DNA of 64,000 nt from an uncultured Prevotellaceae bacterium (GTDB lineage: Bacteria > Bacteroidota > Bacteroidia > Bacteroidales > Bacteroidaceae): positions 62,001 through 126,000 of the forward strand of contig CAMKSE010000004.1 of assembly GCA_946415365.1 (NCBI GenBank), read 5' to 3'. Each line of letters begins with the position of its first letter. The first letter of the stretch is position 1. The notes below the pieces were generated by a model. That model made no database searches and had not been told where the DNA came from. It saw only the letters and a list, made by a program, of their open reading frames with translations. Both the position numbers and the translations under genes were made by a program. Of the stretch, positions 18,901-27,545 are shown one piece after another.

Positions 18901-21900
18901 GGTTTCCTGAGGCGGCCCATCCGCCGTCGCTGCTGCTGTCCATGAGACGCAGCTCGTTGACCCATACCTCACCCGACTTCACCTCGCCAGAGATATTTCT
19001 CACACCGAGCATCATCACTTTCACGTCGCCAATGGTGGGGTTACCAAGCACGCTGATCTTGTTGCCGGGACGATTGGAGTCATAGCCGGAGTACACTTGG
19101 TTGTAACTGGCAGCGCCCTCGGCCTTACGGATGTTGCGCTCTTTCTTGAGCTGTGTGAACACATTAAGGTCGATGTCGAGCATGTTATCGACGGGCCACA
19201 CCTGACGGCGGTCGGCATTGGAGTATTTGTTGTAGTCGCTGCGGTCCGGCGTGAGCACCAGCGGAATCTCGTATTCGTAGTAGTTGTTCTTATAGTCGCT
19301 ACCCAGACGTATGAACACGGCGAGCTGGTTGTCCTGCAGGTTGGTGACGTCGGGCACGAGGTGGTTGGCGTGGACGAACATCTGCATGTGCTTGTACTGA
19401 CGGAGGTCGAGCGAGGTCTTCTTATAGACGGCCTTCGACTCGCCGTGCTGCATGTTCTTCACCACCATGTTCAGTGCCTGCTCATTGTTCTCCACGAGCT
19501 GCGGCTGCGAGGGGTCTGTGGCACGGCTGATGCCTGGAGGCAGCACGTAGTTGACGGGCGTCTTGTCGTTGTTCTCCTCGATGTTCACGGCACTCACCAC
19601 GAGTTCTCCCGACTCCGTCGGCGAGGTGTTCAGGCTCTGCTTGTAGATACGCCACTCGCCACGCACGAGGTCGAGACTGCCGAAACGCAGCACGATGGGC
19701 TTCTGGAAACCGGTCATGAAGATACGCATGAAGCGCATGCTCGTGAAGTCGTTGATGGAGCCCACCTTCCTGACGTACTCCGTGAGGGGGATGCGGAACT
19801 GGTACCAGTTGACGCTCGTGGTGTCGCCGTTGCGCAGTTTCACGCTGCTCGTGCGCATGTCGGTGATGAAGCAGTCGGACGGTGCCGCACCGTTGCGGTA
19901 GGCGTCGAGGATCTCTGGCGCGATGCGCACCTTGTACTGGAAGTAGCGCTCATACTCGTTGAGGGTGAAGTCCTGGTTGATATCTTCCACGTCAGGGCCG
20001 CTCTTATAACTGGTGTCATACGACTCCGTCTGCTCGTCGGTGTCAGGGGAGTTCCCCTGGGGGTTGTTGATGCGCTTGTAACGGTCGAGGATGCTCTTGC
20101 GTTCGTTGTCGAAGTCGGAACCACGGAAGTAGTGGTAGTCGTCGCCGGCAGGGTCTTCGCGCCAGGCCTGTACGATGCTGTCATTGGTGATGACACCACT
20201 GTTCACCACGGCGTCGAGCCAATCCTTATAAGCCCCGTACTCACGCTCCTCCTCGTCGTTGAGTCCGTTGAAGCCCACGTCCTGCTGCCTGCGTGAACCA
20301 CTGGTGGTGGCGAAGGCATAGTTCTGCGAGGCCTCCACAGGGATTTTTCCCCACTGCGTGGTCGTAAACGAGCCGTTGTCGTTGATGGGCATGCCGCTCT
20401 CGTAGAATTTCTTGCCGTCGCGCAGAATATCCTCCGACACCTCACCGAGGTCGAAGTAGAGGTCGCCGCTATAGTCAGAAGCGTTGCCCTGCTGACGGGT
20501 ATAGATGAAGGGGTCGAGCATCCAGAACTCAATGTACTCGATGTTCGCCATCTCGAAGTCGTTGGTCTCGAGCTTACGCATCATGCCGCCCCATTTCGTC
20601 TCAGGCTGCTGCAGCGTGCCGTCGCTGTTGAAGTCGTGCGTCAGGTTATACGGTCCACGCTCCGATGGGTAGAAGGCCAGATTGAGCACGGGCAGCGTAG
20701 AGGTGGCGCCGTTGTAGGTGCTCTGGTCACGGTTGGGGTACAGTTCCTTCACGTACACCTCACGGACGTAGTGGTTGGAGAGCTGGTCGAGGTCGCTCTT
20801 GATGTGGCTGGGGGTGAGCGTGCTGCTGCGACGGGTGAAGATGGGATCTACGTTATACCATGCCAGCAGGGCACGGTTGTAGCCACTCGTAACATCCGTC
20901 TTGTCGGCACTCTCCGAGAAGAACGAGGGTACACTCGATATGGTCCACGACTTGGGACTGCTCACGTCGATGTAGTTCTTCGTGTTCTCGAAGTCGTCGA
21001 TATACGAGGCGTTGTCCTGGGTGTCGCCCGACGTGCCTGCTATGAGTTGTGCGAACTCTCCCGTGAAGGAGATGTTCGACGGCTGCTTCACATGGAGGAA
21101 GGGAATCTTGTTGAGCATCGACGTGAGCCACTGCGACTCCTGCTTCCAGTTCAGGTTCAGACCCCAGATGGTGTTGTTAAGCGGTTCCTCACCCATGGAG
21201 ACCTTCGAGATGAGGGCCTGCTCGGAGAGGTGCATCAGCGTACCGCCCAACTGCAGGTTCTTCGAGAAGTCGTACTCCCAATTCACACCCACCATCGTCT
21301 TGCGCTGCATGCCGTATTCGGTGTTCGACTCGCAGGATGCCTGGACGTCGGTCTTGGCGTCGATGATGCTCTGGTTGATGATGGTCACCTCACCGGCAGA
21401 GTAGTCCACGGTGTAGTCGGAACCCTCCTGCAGCTCCACGCCACCTGCCGTCACCTTCACCGATCCGTGGGGCACGTTATAGGACCCCAGCGAGATCACG
21501 TTGGCCGACGAGCCCCTGTAGAGTCCGGTCATGATAAACTTATCTTTCTCGGCGTTCTGCTTCGCCACGGTCTTCGTCGAGTCGTAGAGCTGGCTGAACA
21601 CGTAGATGTCGGCCTCGTCCTCTGAGAAGCCGCTCTTCTGCAACTGCTTACGTAGATAATCGCCAAAAGGCTCTGCCGCAGGCAGGAACACACGGCCGTT
21701 CTGCACCGTATAGCCCTCCACGAAGTCGAAATAGCCGTTGGCGTTCACCTTATTATTGTTGTCCAGACGGTCACAGCCCAGCATCTTCAACAGCGACGTG
21801 CCCTTCACCCTCTGGTCGGGGATATAGGTCAGATAAACGCCCGCCGTGTCGCTCTGGTACTTGATATCGAGACGGAACTTCGCCTTCTCCACCGTCGAGG

Positions 21901-23404
21901 CGAGGTAGTACACGTTCTTCATCATCAGTCGCCAGTTGTACTGCGAGGGGTTGTTCGACGTGTTTTTCAGAGCCTTCACGAAGAGGGCCTGCTGGGTGTC
22001 GGTGAGGTCGCTGGCAAACTCTCCCACCTGGTAGGTCTGTCCGCCAACGGTGTACTCATACGCCACTGCCAGCACCTGATCGGTCTGCAGGCCTGTCTTC
22101 AGCGAAATATAGCCCAACGACTTGTTCACGGTGTAATCCGACGAACTGAGCAGTCGGGCGCTCGACAGCTTCTCGTAGTCCACACCACTCTCGAAGCCTG
22201 GTATGGCAGCGAGCACGGTACCCGTCTGGTCTATGTCACGGGCCTCGGCATAAGAGTTGACCAAGGTGCTATATTCATTATTCGCAGCGTTGTTGGGCAC
22301 ACCCTGTCCTGCGACACTCCAGTATTTGTTGCCCACGCGTGAGTTCTCACCCAGGTCGCTGAGGGCCACGATATTACGGCAGTTGGCGGTATTACCGGTC
22401 TTGTTCGTCACCCACACCTCCACACGATTGATCACTACGCCCGTGGCCAGGTTAGGCAACTTCGACATCGCCTCGTCGTAATGCTCACGAAAATAGTGTG
22501 AGAGGAAGAAGTGACGGTTTTCCTCATAGTCAGACGCATCGAGCTCGAAGGCTGTGGTCTGCGCACCGCCCTTAGAAGACACGCTCTTCGTCGACGACTT
22601 CTTCTGCGACACCACCGTCTGCAGTTTCAGCTTGCCGAACTGCATGTCGGTCCTGATGCCGAAAAGACTTGAGGCTCCCTTTACCAGCGAGTTGTTCGAC
22701 GGGAAGCTCACGTTACCGCCTTCCACAAGTTTGATGATCTCATCCTCCTTGCCGTCGTACTTCAGTTTCAGGTTCTGTGTATCGAAGTCGAAGGTGGCAT
22801 CGGTGTTGTAGTTCAGGTTCATGTTCACCTTGTCGCCCACCTTTCCGTTCACGCTCAAATTGATCTTCTCGTCGAAGTCGAAGGCGGTGGTCTTACGGTT
22901 ACGGATGGGCAACGAGGGGTTGTCGATACTCTTGATGTTCGCGCCCATCTTCAATTCTGCCGTTCCCTGAGTCTTGATCCTCACGCCTCCAGGACCGAAG
23001 ATCTTCTCCGCAGGTCCCAAGTCAAAGTGCATATCGGCAAACGAGAACTTGTCCTCGCCCTTCGTCTGCACGTTCTCCTTGTCCTTATTGCGGAAGAAAT
23101 TGCGCAGGGATCGCTGCTCCGTCCATTTCTGATACTCTCGCGGTGTCATCAGCAAAGGGGCGTTCAGATAGGAGTCGCCAATCTTTGTGCCAACATAGTA
23201 GACGTTGGCCGAGTCGTCGTACTCCACCGTCTGTCGCAGATTATCGGGACGCTTCAGGTCAACTGCCGACGAGTCGAGGTCAGCCACCTCAAGGGGTGCC
23301 GTCCTCTGTATCCGCCATCGTGCACTCAGAGAGTCCTCCTGCGCGTGCGCACCTACGCATGCGAAGAGCAAACCCATCAGTGTGACGACAATCGACCGTT
23401 TCAT
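15965..23404 (-). CDS. sprA: Type IX secretion outer-membrane translocon SprA (Sov)
   Basis: This is a giant outer-membrane protein of 2479 residues with signal peptide MKRSIVVTLMGLLFACVGAHA. Size, beta-rich composition and the N-terminal FNFDEKINLSVNGKVGDKV-like region (here FDFDEKINLSVNGKVGD) identify SprA, the 36-strand barrel through which type IX secretion cargo leaves the cell. Two low-complexity basic segments occur late in the protein (lysine/asparagine-rich near 17.70 kb and an NSRNSRTSKSG stretch near 16.25 kb). It follows ruvA by 36 nt on the same strand, a gene order known from other Bacteroidota. No other type IX component is in the window. Confidence 0.95.
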   Translation of the reverse strand: MKRSIVVTLMGLLFACVGAHAQEDSLSARWRIQRTAPLEVADLDSSAVDLKRPDNLRQTVEYDDSANVYYVGTKIGDSYLNAPLLMTPREYQKWTEQRSLRNFFRNKDKENVQTKGEDKFSFADMHFDLGPAEKIFGPGGVRIKTQGTAELKMGANIKSIDNPSLPIRNRKTTAFDFDEKINLSVNGKVGDKVNMNLNYNTDATFDFDTQNLKLKYDGKEDEIIKLVEGGNVSFPSNNSLVKGASSLFGIRTDMQFGKLKLQTVVSQKKSSTKSVSSKGGAQTTAFELDASDYEENRHFFLSHYFREHYDEAMSKLPNLATGVVINRVEVWVTNKTGNTANCRNIVALSDLGENSRVGNKYWSVAGQGVPNNAANNEYSTLVNSYAEARDIDQTGTVLAAIPGFESGVDYEKLSSARLLSSSDYTVNKSLGYISLKTGLQTDQVLAVAYEYTVGGQTYQVGEFASDLTDTQQALFVKALKNTSNNPSQYNWRLMMKNVYYLASTVEKAKFRLDIKYQSDTAGVYLTYIPDQRVKGTSLLKMLGCDRLDNNNKVNANGYFDFVEGYTVQNGRVFLPAAEPFGDYLRKQLQKSGFSEDEADIYVFSQLYDSTKTVAKQNAEKDKFIMTGLYRGSSANVISLGSYNVPHGSVKVTAGGVELQEGSDYTVDYSAGEVTIINQSIIDAKTDVQASCESNTEYGMQRKTMVGVNWEYDFSKNLQLGGTLMHLSEQALISKVSMGEEPLNNTIWGLNLNWKQESQWLTSMLNKIPFLHVKQPSNISFTGEFAQLIAGTSGDTQDNASYIDDFENTKNYIDVSSPKSWTISSVPSFFSESADKTDVTSGYNRALLAWYNVDPIFTRRSSTLTPSHIKSDLDQLSNHYVREVYVKELYPNRDQSTYNGATSTLPVLNLAFYPSERGPYNLTHDFNSDGTLQQPETKWGGMMRKLETNDFEMANIEYIEFWMLDPFIYTRQQGNASDYSGDLYFDLGEVSEDILRDGKKFYESGMPINDNGSFTTTQWGKIPVEASQNYAFATTSGSRRQQDVGFNGLNDEEEREYGAYKDWLDAVVNSGVITNDSIVQAWREDPAGDDYHYFRGSDFDNERKSILDRYKRINNPQGNSPDTDEQTESYDTSYKSGPDVEDINQDFTLNEYERYFQYKVRIAPEILDAYRNGAAPSDCFITDMRTSSVKLRNGDTTSVNWYQFRIPLTEYVRKVGSINDFTSMRFMRIFMTGFQKPIVLRFGSLDLVRGEWRIYKQSLNTSPTESGELVVSAVNIEENNDKTPVNYVLPPGISRATDPSQPQLVENNEQALNMVVKNMQHGESKAVYKKTSLDLRQYKHMQMFVHANHLVPDVTNLQDNQLAVFIRLGSDYKNNYYEYEIPLVLTPDRSDYNKYSNADRRQVWPVDNMLDIDLNVFTQLKKERNIRKAEGAASYNQVYSGYDSNRPGNKISVLGNPTIGDVKVMMLGVRNISGEVKSGEVWVNELRLMDSSSDGGWAASGNLKVQLSDFGYVNVTGHYVSDGFGGLEEGILQRTTDTKKNYSVTTSVELGKFFPDKAKVSAPLYYSVTKDEIRPRYNPLDNDMRLSDALESAGSDHERDSIESLAVTKSTTTNFSLSNVRWGLKTKRHPMPYDPANFSFSYSHSHNYTSGETTVYERRDEWRGALNYTYSPVYKTWEPFKSLDSKSKWLALPKAIGLNYLPQSISFNSQISREYYELQERDLESIENQNVPLRFSEQFLWNRDFSLRWDFTKNLHFNFQSGTRAQIEEPYTPVNKDLYPDQYTAWKDSVWQSIKNLGTPLDYSQQVTASYQVPLNKLPIFDWVNSDISYNSRYSWVRGTELDDGTSFGNTINTNRNLTINGSFNMETLYNHSGFLKKVNDMNKKSSNARKPTNKSRNPKPNEKAKANDEDKDKEKSAAANKYNRELTLKPDTTQIVSHNKNSKRLIVTARTKEGKPYDIKYKVVDANKILIKSLDTVTVMLSVVPKTPYEEMWWYKPAQHAARLLMMVRSVNVNFRSQYSMNLPGFIPNVGDMFGQRTGGALSPGLDFAFGLIGDSYIDKALDNGWLLTNESVATTPASINNSEDLQVKAVLEPITDLKIDLSASRTDNRAKSIRFMYVGNPATYSGSFNMTTISLRGSLAGMGSADNGYQSDAFDHFRELIPEFQQRVQAQYDAIGREMPSAAEVNPYSADVLVPAFLSAYTVGAGSSLDIFPAITRMLPNWTLRYTGLSKLPWVRDHLKSVNINHAYKSVYSVGSYASYSSWQEYMNGLGFITSQSGAMQPSSMYNVSTVSINEAFSPLIGIDATLQSGLTAKLEYRTTRVLNLSMTSVQLNEALSRDWVIGMSYKIQDFNIFTPKVSRKIGKAQRGKNAKNKDQNNQNSRNSRTSKSGVNHDLNLRLDVSLRSQASITRDIATGISSASSGNSAFKLSFMADYTLSRMLTLTAYYDSQTNTPLLSSSSYPTTTHDFGLSVKFSLTR

Positions 23405-23440
23405 AGTTTTTCCTTATTTTATTCTAAGGAATTCCATAGA

Positions 23441-24043
23441 TTATTTTATCTGTTTCAAAGCGAGTTTCACCACTTGCTCCACAGGCAAGTCTGGCTGTTC
23501 CTGCAGAATCTGAAGCACCACCTTCTGCGTCGGTGCTGGCGAGAAGCCCAGCATCGTCAGTGCCGATACGGCCTCATCTCTCACCTGCGTGTTCACAGGC
23601 GCCGCCATCTGTCCGCCGGCGGGTATCTCCTCCGCTATGCCCAAGGCCACTATCTTGTCCCTCAGGTCCACAATGATACGCTGGGCAGTCATCTTGCCGA
23701 TGCCCTTGATACTTTGTATCAATCGCGAGTTACCTGTTGATATGGCATTGCACAGTTCGGCCACGCTCATGCCTGAGAGCATCATCCGCGCCGTGTTGGC
23801 TCCCACGCCATTCACTGTGATGAGCAGTTCAAACATCTCCCGTTCCTTCTTGTTCACGAAGCCGTAGAGCACGTATGCGTCCTCACGTATCGCCTCGTAC
23901 ACATAGAGTTTAACCTCTTTTTTACCCTGTATGGCACTGAACGTGTTCAGCGAGATGTTCAGGCCGTAGCCCACTCCCGCTGCCTCCACCGTTGCCTGGG
24001 CTGGTGTCAGATCCGTCAATTCGCCTTTGATATATTCTATCAT
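23441..24043 (-). CDS. ruvA: Holliday junction branch migration protein RuvA
   Basis: The 200-residue protein has the three RuvA domains: an N-terminal OB-fold ([14 protein letters not shown]), tandem helix-hairpin-helix motifs ([11 protein letters not shown] and [12 protein letters not shown]), and the C-terminal domain III that contacts RuvB. The tetramer holds Holliday junctions for RuvB-driven migration. ruvB and ruvC are not in the window. The gene is upstream of and probably co-transcribed with sprA, and divergent from ddh. Confidence 0.96.
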   Translation of the reverse strand: MIEYIKGELTDLTPAQATVEAAGVGYGLNISLNTFSAIQGKKEVKLYVYEAIREDAYVLYGFVNKKEREMFELLITVNGVGANTARMMLSGMSVAELCNAISTGNSRLIQSIKGIGKMTAQRIIVDLRDKIVALGIAEEIPAGGQMAAPVNTQVRDEAVSALTMLGFSPAPTQKVVLQILQEQPDLPVEQVVKLALKQIK

Positions 24044-24207
24044 AACAATATAGTCAAAACAATAAAATGTAAACTACAAACTATGTAATAAAACGCAGTC
24101 TGCTTCATTTTATTGTATTTCGGCCCAATTTACTTACAGATTGTCACAAAATGAAAGTTTTTAGATATTTTTTCAGTCAAGATGATATTTATATCGATGA
24201 AAAGCAT

Positions 24208-24215
24208 TACTTTTG
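24208..24215 (+). promoter_or_regulatory. Bacteroidota -7 box for ddh
   Basis: TACTTTTG (then CAACC) matches TAnnTTTG and would give a leader of about 60 nt before ATG 24279. Confidence 0.55.
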
Positions 24216-24278
24216 CAACCGATTTCGAGCAATTAACCATTATTTAGTTTAGACTTTAGAGTTTATAATTTATAGAAT

Positions 24279-25178
24279 ATGAAGAAAATCAGAGCCGCCG
24301 TCGTAGGTTACGGCAACATCGGAAAGTATGCGCTCGAGGCACTGGAGACAGCCCCCGACATGGAAGTGGCAGGCATCGTGCGCCGCAATGGTGCGGAGAA
24401 CAAGCCCGCAGAACTTGCACAGTATGACGTGGTGAAGGACATCCGCGAACTGAAGGATGTCGACGTGGCTATCCTTGCCACCCCTACCCGCTCGTGTGAG
24501 GAGTATGCCAACATGATACTGCCTTTGGGCATCAACACCGTCGACTCGTTCGACATCCACACGAACATACGCGGCTACCGTGAGCGTCTGATGAAGCTCA
24601 ACCAGGAGACTGGCACTGTCAGCGTGATTGCCGCAGGCTGGGACCCGGGTTCCGACAGCATCGTGCGCACACTCATGCAGAGCCTCGCACCGAAGGGTCT
24701 CTCCTATACCAACTTCGGCCCCGGCATGTCGATGGGTCACAGCGTCTGCGTACGCTCGAAGAAGGGTGTTAAGAATGCCCTCTCCATGACCATTCCCCTC
24801 GGCGAGGGCATACACCGCCGCATGGTCTACGTGGAACTGGAAGACGGAGCCAAGCTCGAAGACGTCACCAAGGATATCAAGGCCGACCCCTACTTCGCCT
24901 CCGACGAGACACACGTGTTCCAGGTGGAGAGCGTCGACGACGTCCGCGACATGGGCCACGGTGTGAACCTCATCCGCAAGGGTGTGAGCGGTAAGACCCA
25001 AAACCAGCGCCTGGAGTTCAACATGAGCATCAACAACCCCGCCCTGACAGGACAGGTGCTCGTCAACGTGGCCCGTGCTTCCATGCGTCTGCAGCCCGGC
25101 TGCTACACGATGGTGGAAATTCCCGTCATCGACATGCTTCCCGGCGAACGCGCCGACCTCATCGAGCATCTTGTATAA
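24279..25178 (+). CDS. ddh: meso-Diaminopimelate D-dehydrogenase
   Basis: The 299-residue protein carries the NADP-binding glycine motif VVGYGNIGKYALEAL, DSFDIHTNI, AGWDPGSDSI and GPGMSMGHSV, all characteristic of Ddh. It makes meso-diaminopimelate in one step by reductive amination of tetrahydrodipicolinate, supplying lysine and peptidoglycan precursors. This is the short alternative to the acylated DAP pathways and is common in Bacteroidales. It is monocistronic, with its own promoter and a terminator 24 nt after the stop. Confidence 0.95.
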   Translation: MKKIRAAVVGYGNIGKYALEALETAPDMEVAGIVRRNGAENKPAELAQYDVVKDIRELKDVDVAILATPTRSCEEYANMILPLGINTVDSFDIHTNIRGYRERLMKLNQETGTVSVIAAGWDPGSDSIVRTLMQSLAPKGLSYTNFGPGMSMGHSVCVRSKKGVKNALSMTIPLGEGIHRRMVYVELEDGAKLEDVTKDIKADPYFASDETHVFQVESVDDVRDMGHGVNLIRKGVSGKTQNQRLEFNMSINNPALTGQVLVNVARASMRLQPGCYTMVEIPVIDMLPGERADLIEHLV

Positions 25179-25201
25179 ACTACGTAACTTTATCTTATAT
25201 A

Positions 25202-25234
25202 AATGGCCCCGTCACTATGTGCAACGGGGCCATT
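25202..25234 (+). terminator. Hairpin terminator after ddh
   Basis: AATGGCCCCGT (25202-25212) and ACGGGGCCATT (25224-25234) form an 11-bp perfect stem. The following CATATTT is only a weak T-tract. Confidence 0.75.
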
Positions 25235-25289
25235 CATATTTCGGCTGATTAGTGATATTCGCGAAAGCAGGATACCCCCCGGACTTTAC

Positions 25290-25403
25290 GTTGTAAAAGA
25301 TGCCTTCCACGACAGTAAACGATGCCTACTTACACAGTAAGGGATAGGACTTTATAGGGGTAAAGTCCTATCTCTTACTCTCGAAACAGGCATTATTTAC
25401 AAC
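25290..25403. repeat. Nested inverted-repeat element of 114 bp
   Basis: The outer arms 25290-25305 and 25388-25403 pair over 16 positions with two mismatches. The inner arms 25337-25354 and 25361-25378 pair over 18 positions with one wobble, leaving a 6-nt loop (TAGGGG). Between them ATGCC occurs twice as a short direct repeat. No reading frame is visible. The word ATGCCTTCCACGA at about 25299-25311 recurs near 44.2 kb. This could be a structured RNA or a small palindromic transposable remnant. Confidence 0.75.
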
Positions 25404-25419
25404 CGAAACTGCCATACCT

Positions 25420-25662
25420 TCAAAAATCATACTCTCCCGGTGCGCCCCACTTCTCCACCATGAGGCGAATCTGGGCGGGACTGTAGTCGTTGTCGCTGGC
25501 CGAACGTGCCAGACGGCGTATCTGCTCATGGAGTTCTGCATCGCGTTTGATCCAGCGCAGGAGCCTGTTCTGCGCCTGACGCGGGTCCTTGACGGTCGGG
25601 AACATCAGCATCGCAAACTCCGACTTCCCGTAAGTTCGTATCTCAAACGTATTGCTATTCAT
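25420..25662 (-). CDS. DUF4248 family small protein
   Basis: From ATG 25662 the product has 80 residues (MNSNTFEIRTYGKSEFAMLM...). The FEIRTYGKSEFAMLMFP start, the NRLLRWIKRDAELHEQI middle and YSPAQIRLMVEKWGAPGEY end fit the DUF4248 family of Bacteroidales, whose function is unknown. DUF4248 genes are frequent beside primase/VirE-like and amidase genes in integrated elements, but none of those is here. The six extra codons of the longer frame derive from a recurring intergenic word (ACTATAAAC) and are unlikely to be coding. The gene is isolated between two palindromic elements. Confidence 0.72.
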   Translation of the reverse strand: MNSNTFEIRTYGKSEFAMLMFPTVKDPRQAQNRLLRWIKRDAELHEQIRRLARSASDNDYSPAQIRLMVEKWGAPGEYDF

Positions 25663-25699
25663 CTCTAAACTATAAACCATAAACTATAAAACAAAAAAA

Positions 25700-25807
25700 G
25701 AGGGTGACAGGGGTGACAGTATAATAACAGGATTTCTCATGCGTACCGTATGTGTGCGCGGTACGCGGGAGAAATCCATGCAATCAGGTGTCACCCCTGT
25801 CACCCTC
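25700..25807. repeat. Triple nested palindromic element of 108 bp
   Basis: There are three concentric inverted repeats. GAGGGTGACAGGGGTGACA at 25700-25718 pairs perfectly with 25789-25807 (19 bp). GGATTTCTC at 25730-25738 pairs with 25769-25777. GCGTACCG at 25741-25748 pairs with CGGTACGC at 25759-25766. Each arm of the outer stem itself holds a direct repeat (GGGTGACAG). A further 9-bp hairpin (GTCTGAAGC/GCTTCAGAC, 25814-25835) follows. It lies 37 nt upstream of the DUF4248 start and has no reading frame. Confidence 0.85.
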
Positions 25808-25885
25808 CTCACTGTCTGAAGCTATTGCTTCAGACTCAGAACGTGCGTCATAGGCCAGCGTACGGCGGTTCATCTTGTGTGATTG

Positions 25886-27505
25886 TTATTTATGGCCCAT
25901 CTGCATTATTTCTGCAAACGTCAGGTACGCGGCGGGGTCGGCTTCGGCGATATTGGGGTCGTAGCCTGCTGTGGCAAGACTCATCACCGTGGGACGCTGG
26001 TGGTTTGCCCAGATCCAGCGACTCCACCCCGTGGCCTTGTCGAACTGGGTCTGCTCGTAGGTCTGCTCAAAGGTACTGCCCCAATTATCTGAACTGGAAG
26101 CGCCCCAAAATACAACGTCACAAGTGCCGTCGGGCTTGTATAATACATGATGACTCACCTTCCACTCGCCTTCGACTGGCACCCAGTTGAAATACTCAAA
26201 CTGTCCCTCCCAGCCTAGCAGTACGGAGCCGTTGATGCCCTCAGCGCCCATGTAGGCACTGGTCTGGTGAGACACCTGGCAGCGCTCTTTGTAGCACTTC
26301 TGCATATCGTTGTAGGCGGCCTCGAAGCGCTCGGGGTCGGCTATCGTTATGGTCAGGGCATAGATCAGCAGATCGTAGAAGGGGTATCCTTTTTCTATTT
26401 TCAGGGTGTTGGCCGTCGCATTGTCTATCTTCTTGCACAGCTCCTCGTCGCCACTCTGATACGCCTTGACGAGCAGGTCGGTAAATGCCCGTATCTTCTT
26501 ACCATAGGCATCGAGTCCGCAGGTGCGCGTAACGGTCATGTCGAAGTAACTTTCCTTTTTGTTTTTCCCAATCAGCTCATCCCAGCGGTCGACGCAGTAT
26601 TTATTGTAGCCGGCCAGTGCTCCCTCGATGTCGCCATTGCACTGAGCCAGCAGGTTGATCAGCGCATCGTAGCTGCCGCCGGCACCAGGAACGAGGAACG
26701 ACGAGGCTACCACGTAATCGACAATGTCCTTCAGTTCAAACAGATACTCCATGCTATTCATCAGGCAGGCGTCGAAATAGAGGGTCTGCACGTGTATGCC
26801 GGTTGCCTCGATGGCCGCGGTCAGCGACGGCAGGGTGAGCCCATTTCTGCTCTTACTGTCCACCACCACCATACGGGTCTTGGCAGACGGCGTGTATGGC
26901 TGGTCGTCGTTGGGCATATAGCCTGCGCCGTGGTCGCTCAGCAGCAGCACGTAGTTCTTGGCAGGACAGGTCTGGGCAGCCCACTTGATGAAGTTGGTCA
27001 GCGAGTCGGGATTGGCTATGTCACTTTCGAAGGACCCGTAGCGGTACGAGTCGCCCAACTGGTCGTACGACTGCATCTTCGGGTCAACGGCGAAGCGATA
27101 GGTATAGCCTGCCTTGTCCTTATACTGCTCGTTAAACGTCTCTATCATCCTCTTGGTTTCCTCTGACTCGGTACTCAGGAGCAGAGTATTTACTTGACTC
27201 TGGAAAATATCGGGGCTGCTGAACTTATATTGCCCAGCAATCCTGACCTTGTCGTAGGAGGCTGCTTCGGCGGCATACAGCTGCTTCAGGTTCTCTACGA
27301 TACATATATCCAGCGACGGGTCGCCACCGTGACCGTAGAAAATAATCGTGTAGTCGGCCAGTTCCTGGGGTGCAGGCGGATCGACGGGGACAGGGTTATC
27401 CTTTGAGTCGATAGCGTCGTTGGTACATGACGTCAGTAGCATCATGATGCCGCAGAAAGTCAGGGTGGCGGTCTTCACCCATTGGATCATTCCGGTTTTC
27501 ATCAT
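25886..27505 (-). CDS. Clostripain-related cysteine peptidase (C11), lipoprotein
   Basis: The protein has 539 residues. A lipoprotein signal peptide ends at C27 (MMLLTSC), with a DNPVPVDPP linker after it. The caspase-like C11 fold carries H192 in LLLSDHGAGY and C247 in YFDACLMNSMEY as the catalytic pair. Family members cleave after basic residues and are lipid-anchored to the cell surface or periplasm. The extra C-terminal domain (about 380-539) is beta-rich and unassigned. ATG 27502 is an equally possible start. It is the last gene of a run of secreted peptidases on this strand. Confidence 0.88.
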   Translation of the reverse strand: MMKTGMIQWVKTATLTFCGIMMLLTSCTNDAIDSKDNPVPVDPPAPQELADYTIIFYGHGGDPSLDICIVENLKQLYAAEAASYDKVRIAGQYKFSSPDIFQSQVNTLLLSTESEETKRMIETFNEQYKDKAGYTYRFAVDPKMQSYDQLGDSYRYGSFESDIANPDSLTNFIKWAAQTCPAKNYVLLLSDHGAGYMPNDDQPYTPSAKTRMVVVDSKSRNGLTLPSLTAAIEATGIHVQTLYFDACLMNSMEYLFELKDIVDYVVASSFLVPGAGGSYDALINLLAQCNGDIEGALAGYNKYCVDRWDELIGKNKKESYFDMTVTRTCGLDAYGKKIRAFTDLLVKAYQSGDEELCKKIDNATANTLKIEKGYPFYDLLIYALTITIADPERFEAAYNDMQKCYKERCQVSHQTSAYMGAEGINGSVLLGWEGQFEYFNWVPVEGEWKVSHHVLYKPDGTCDVVFWGASSSDNWGSTFEQTYEQTQFDKATGWSRWIWANHQRPTVMSLATAGYDPNIAEADPAAYLTFAEIMQMGHK

Positions 27506-27545
27506 CGTTTTATATTATTAATAATGTATTATTGATAATTTCGGA

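Noticed and set aside
19097..20296. Open frame of 399 codons on the plus strand
   Set aside because: It lies fully antisense to sprA, has low-complexity His/Val/Glu-rich composition typical of codon shadows, and no start context.
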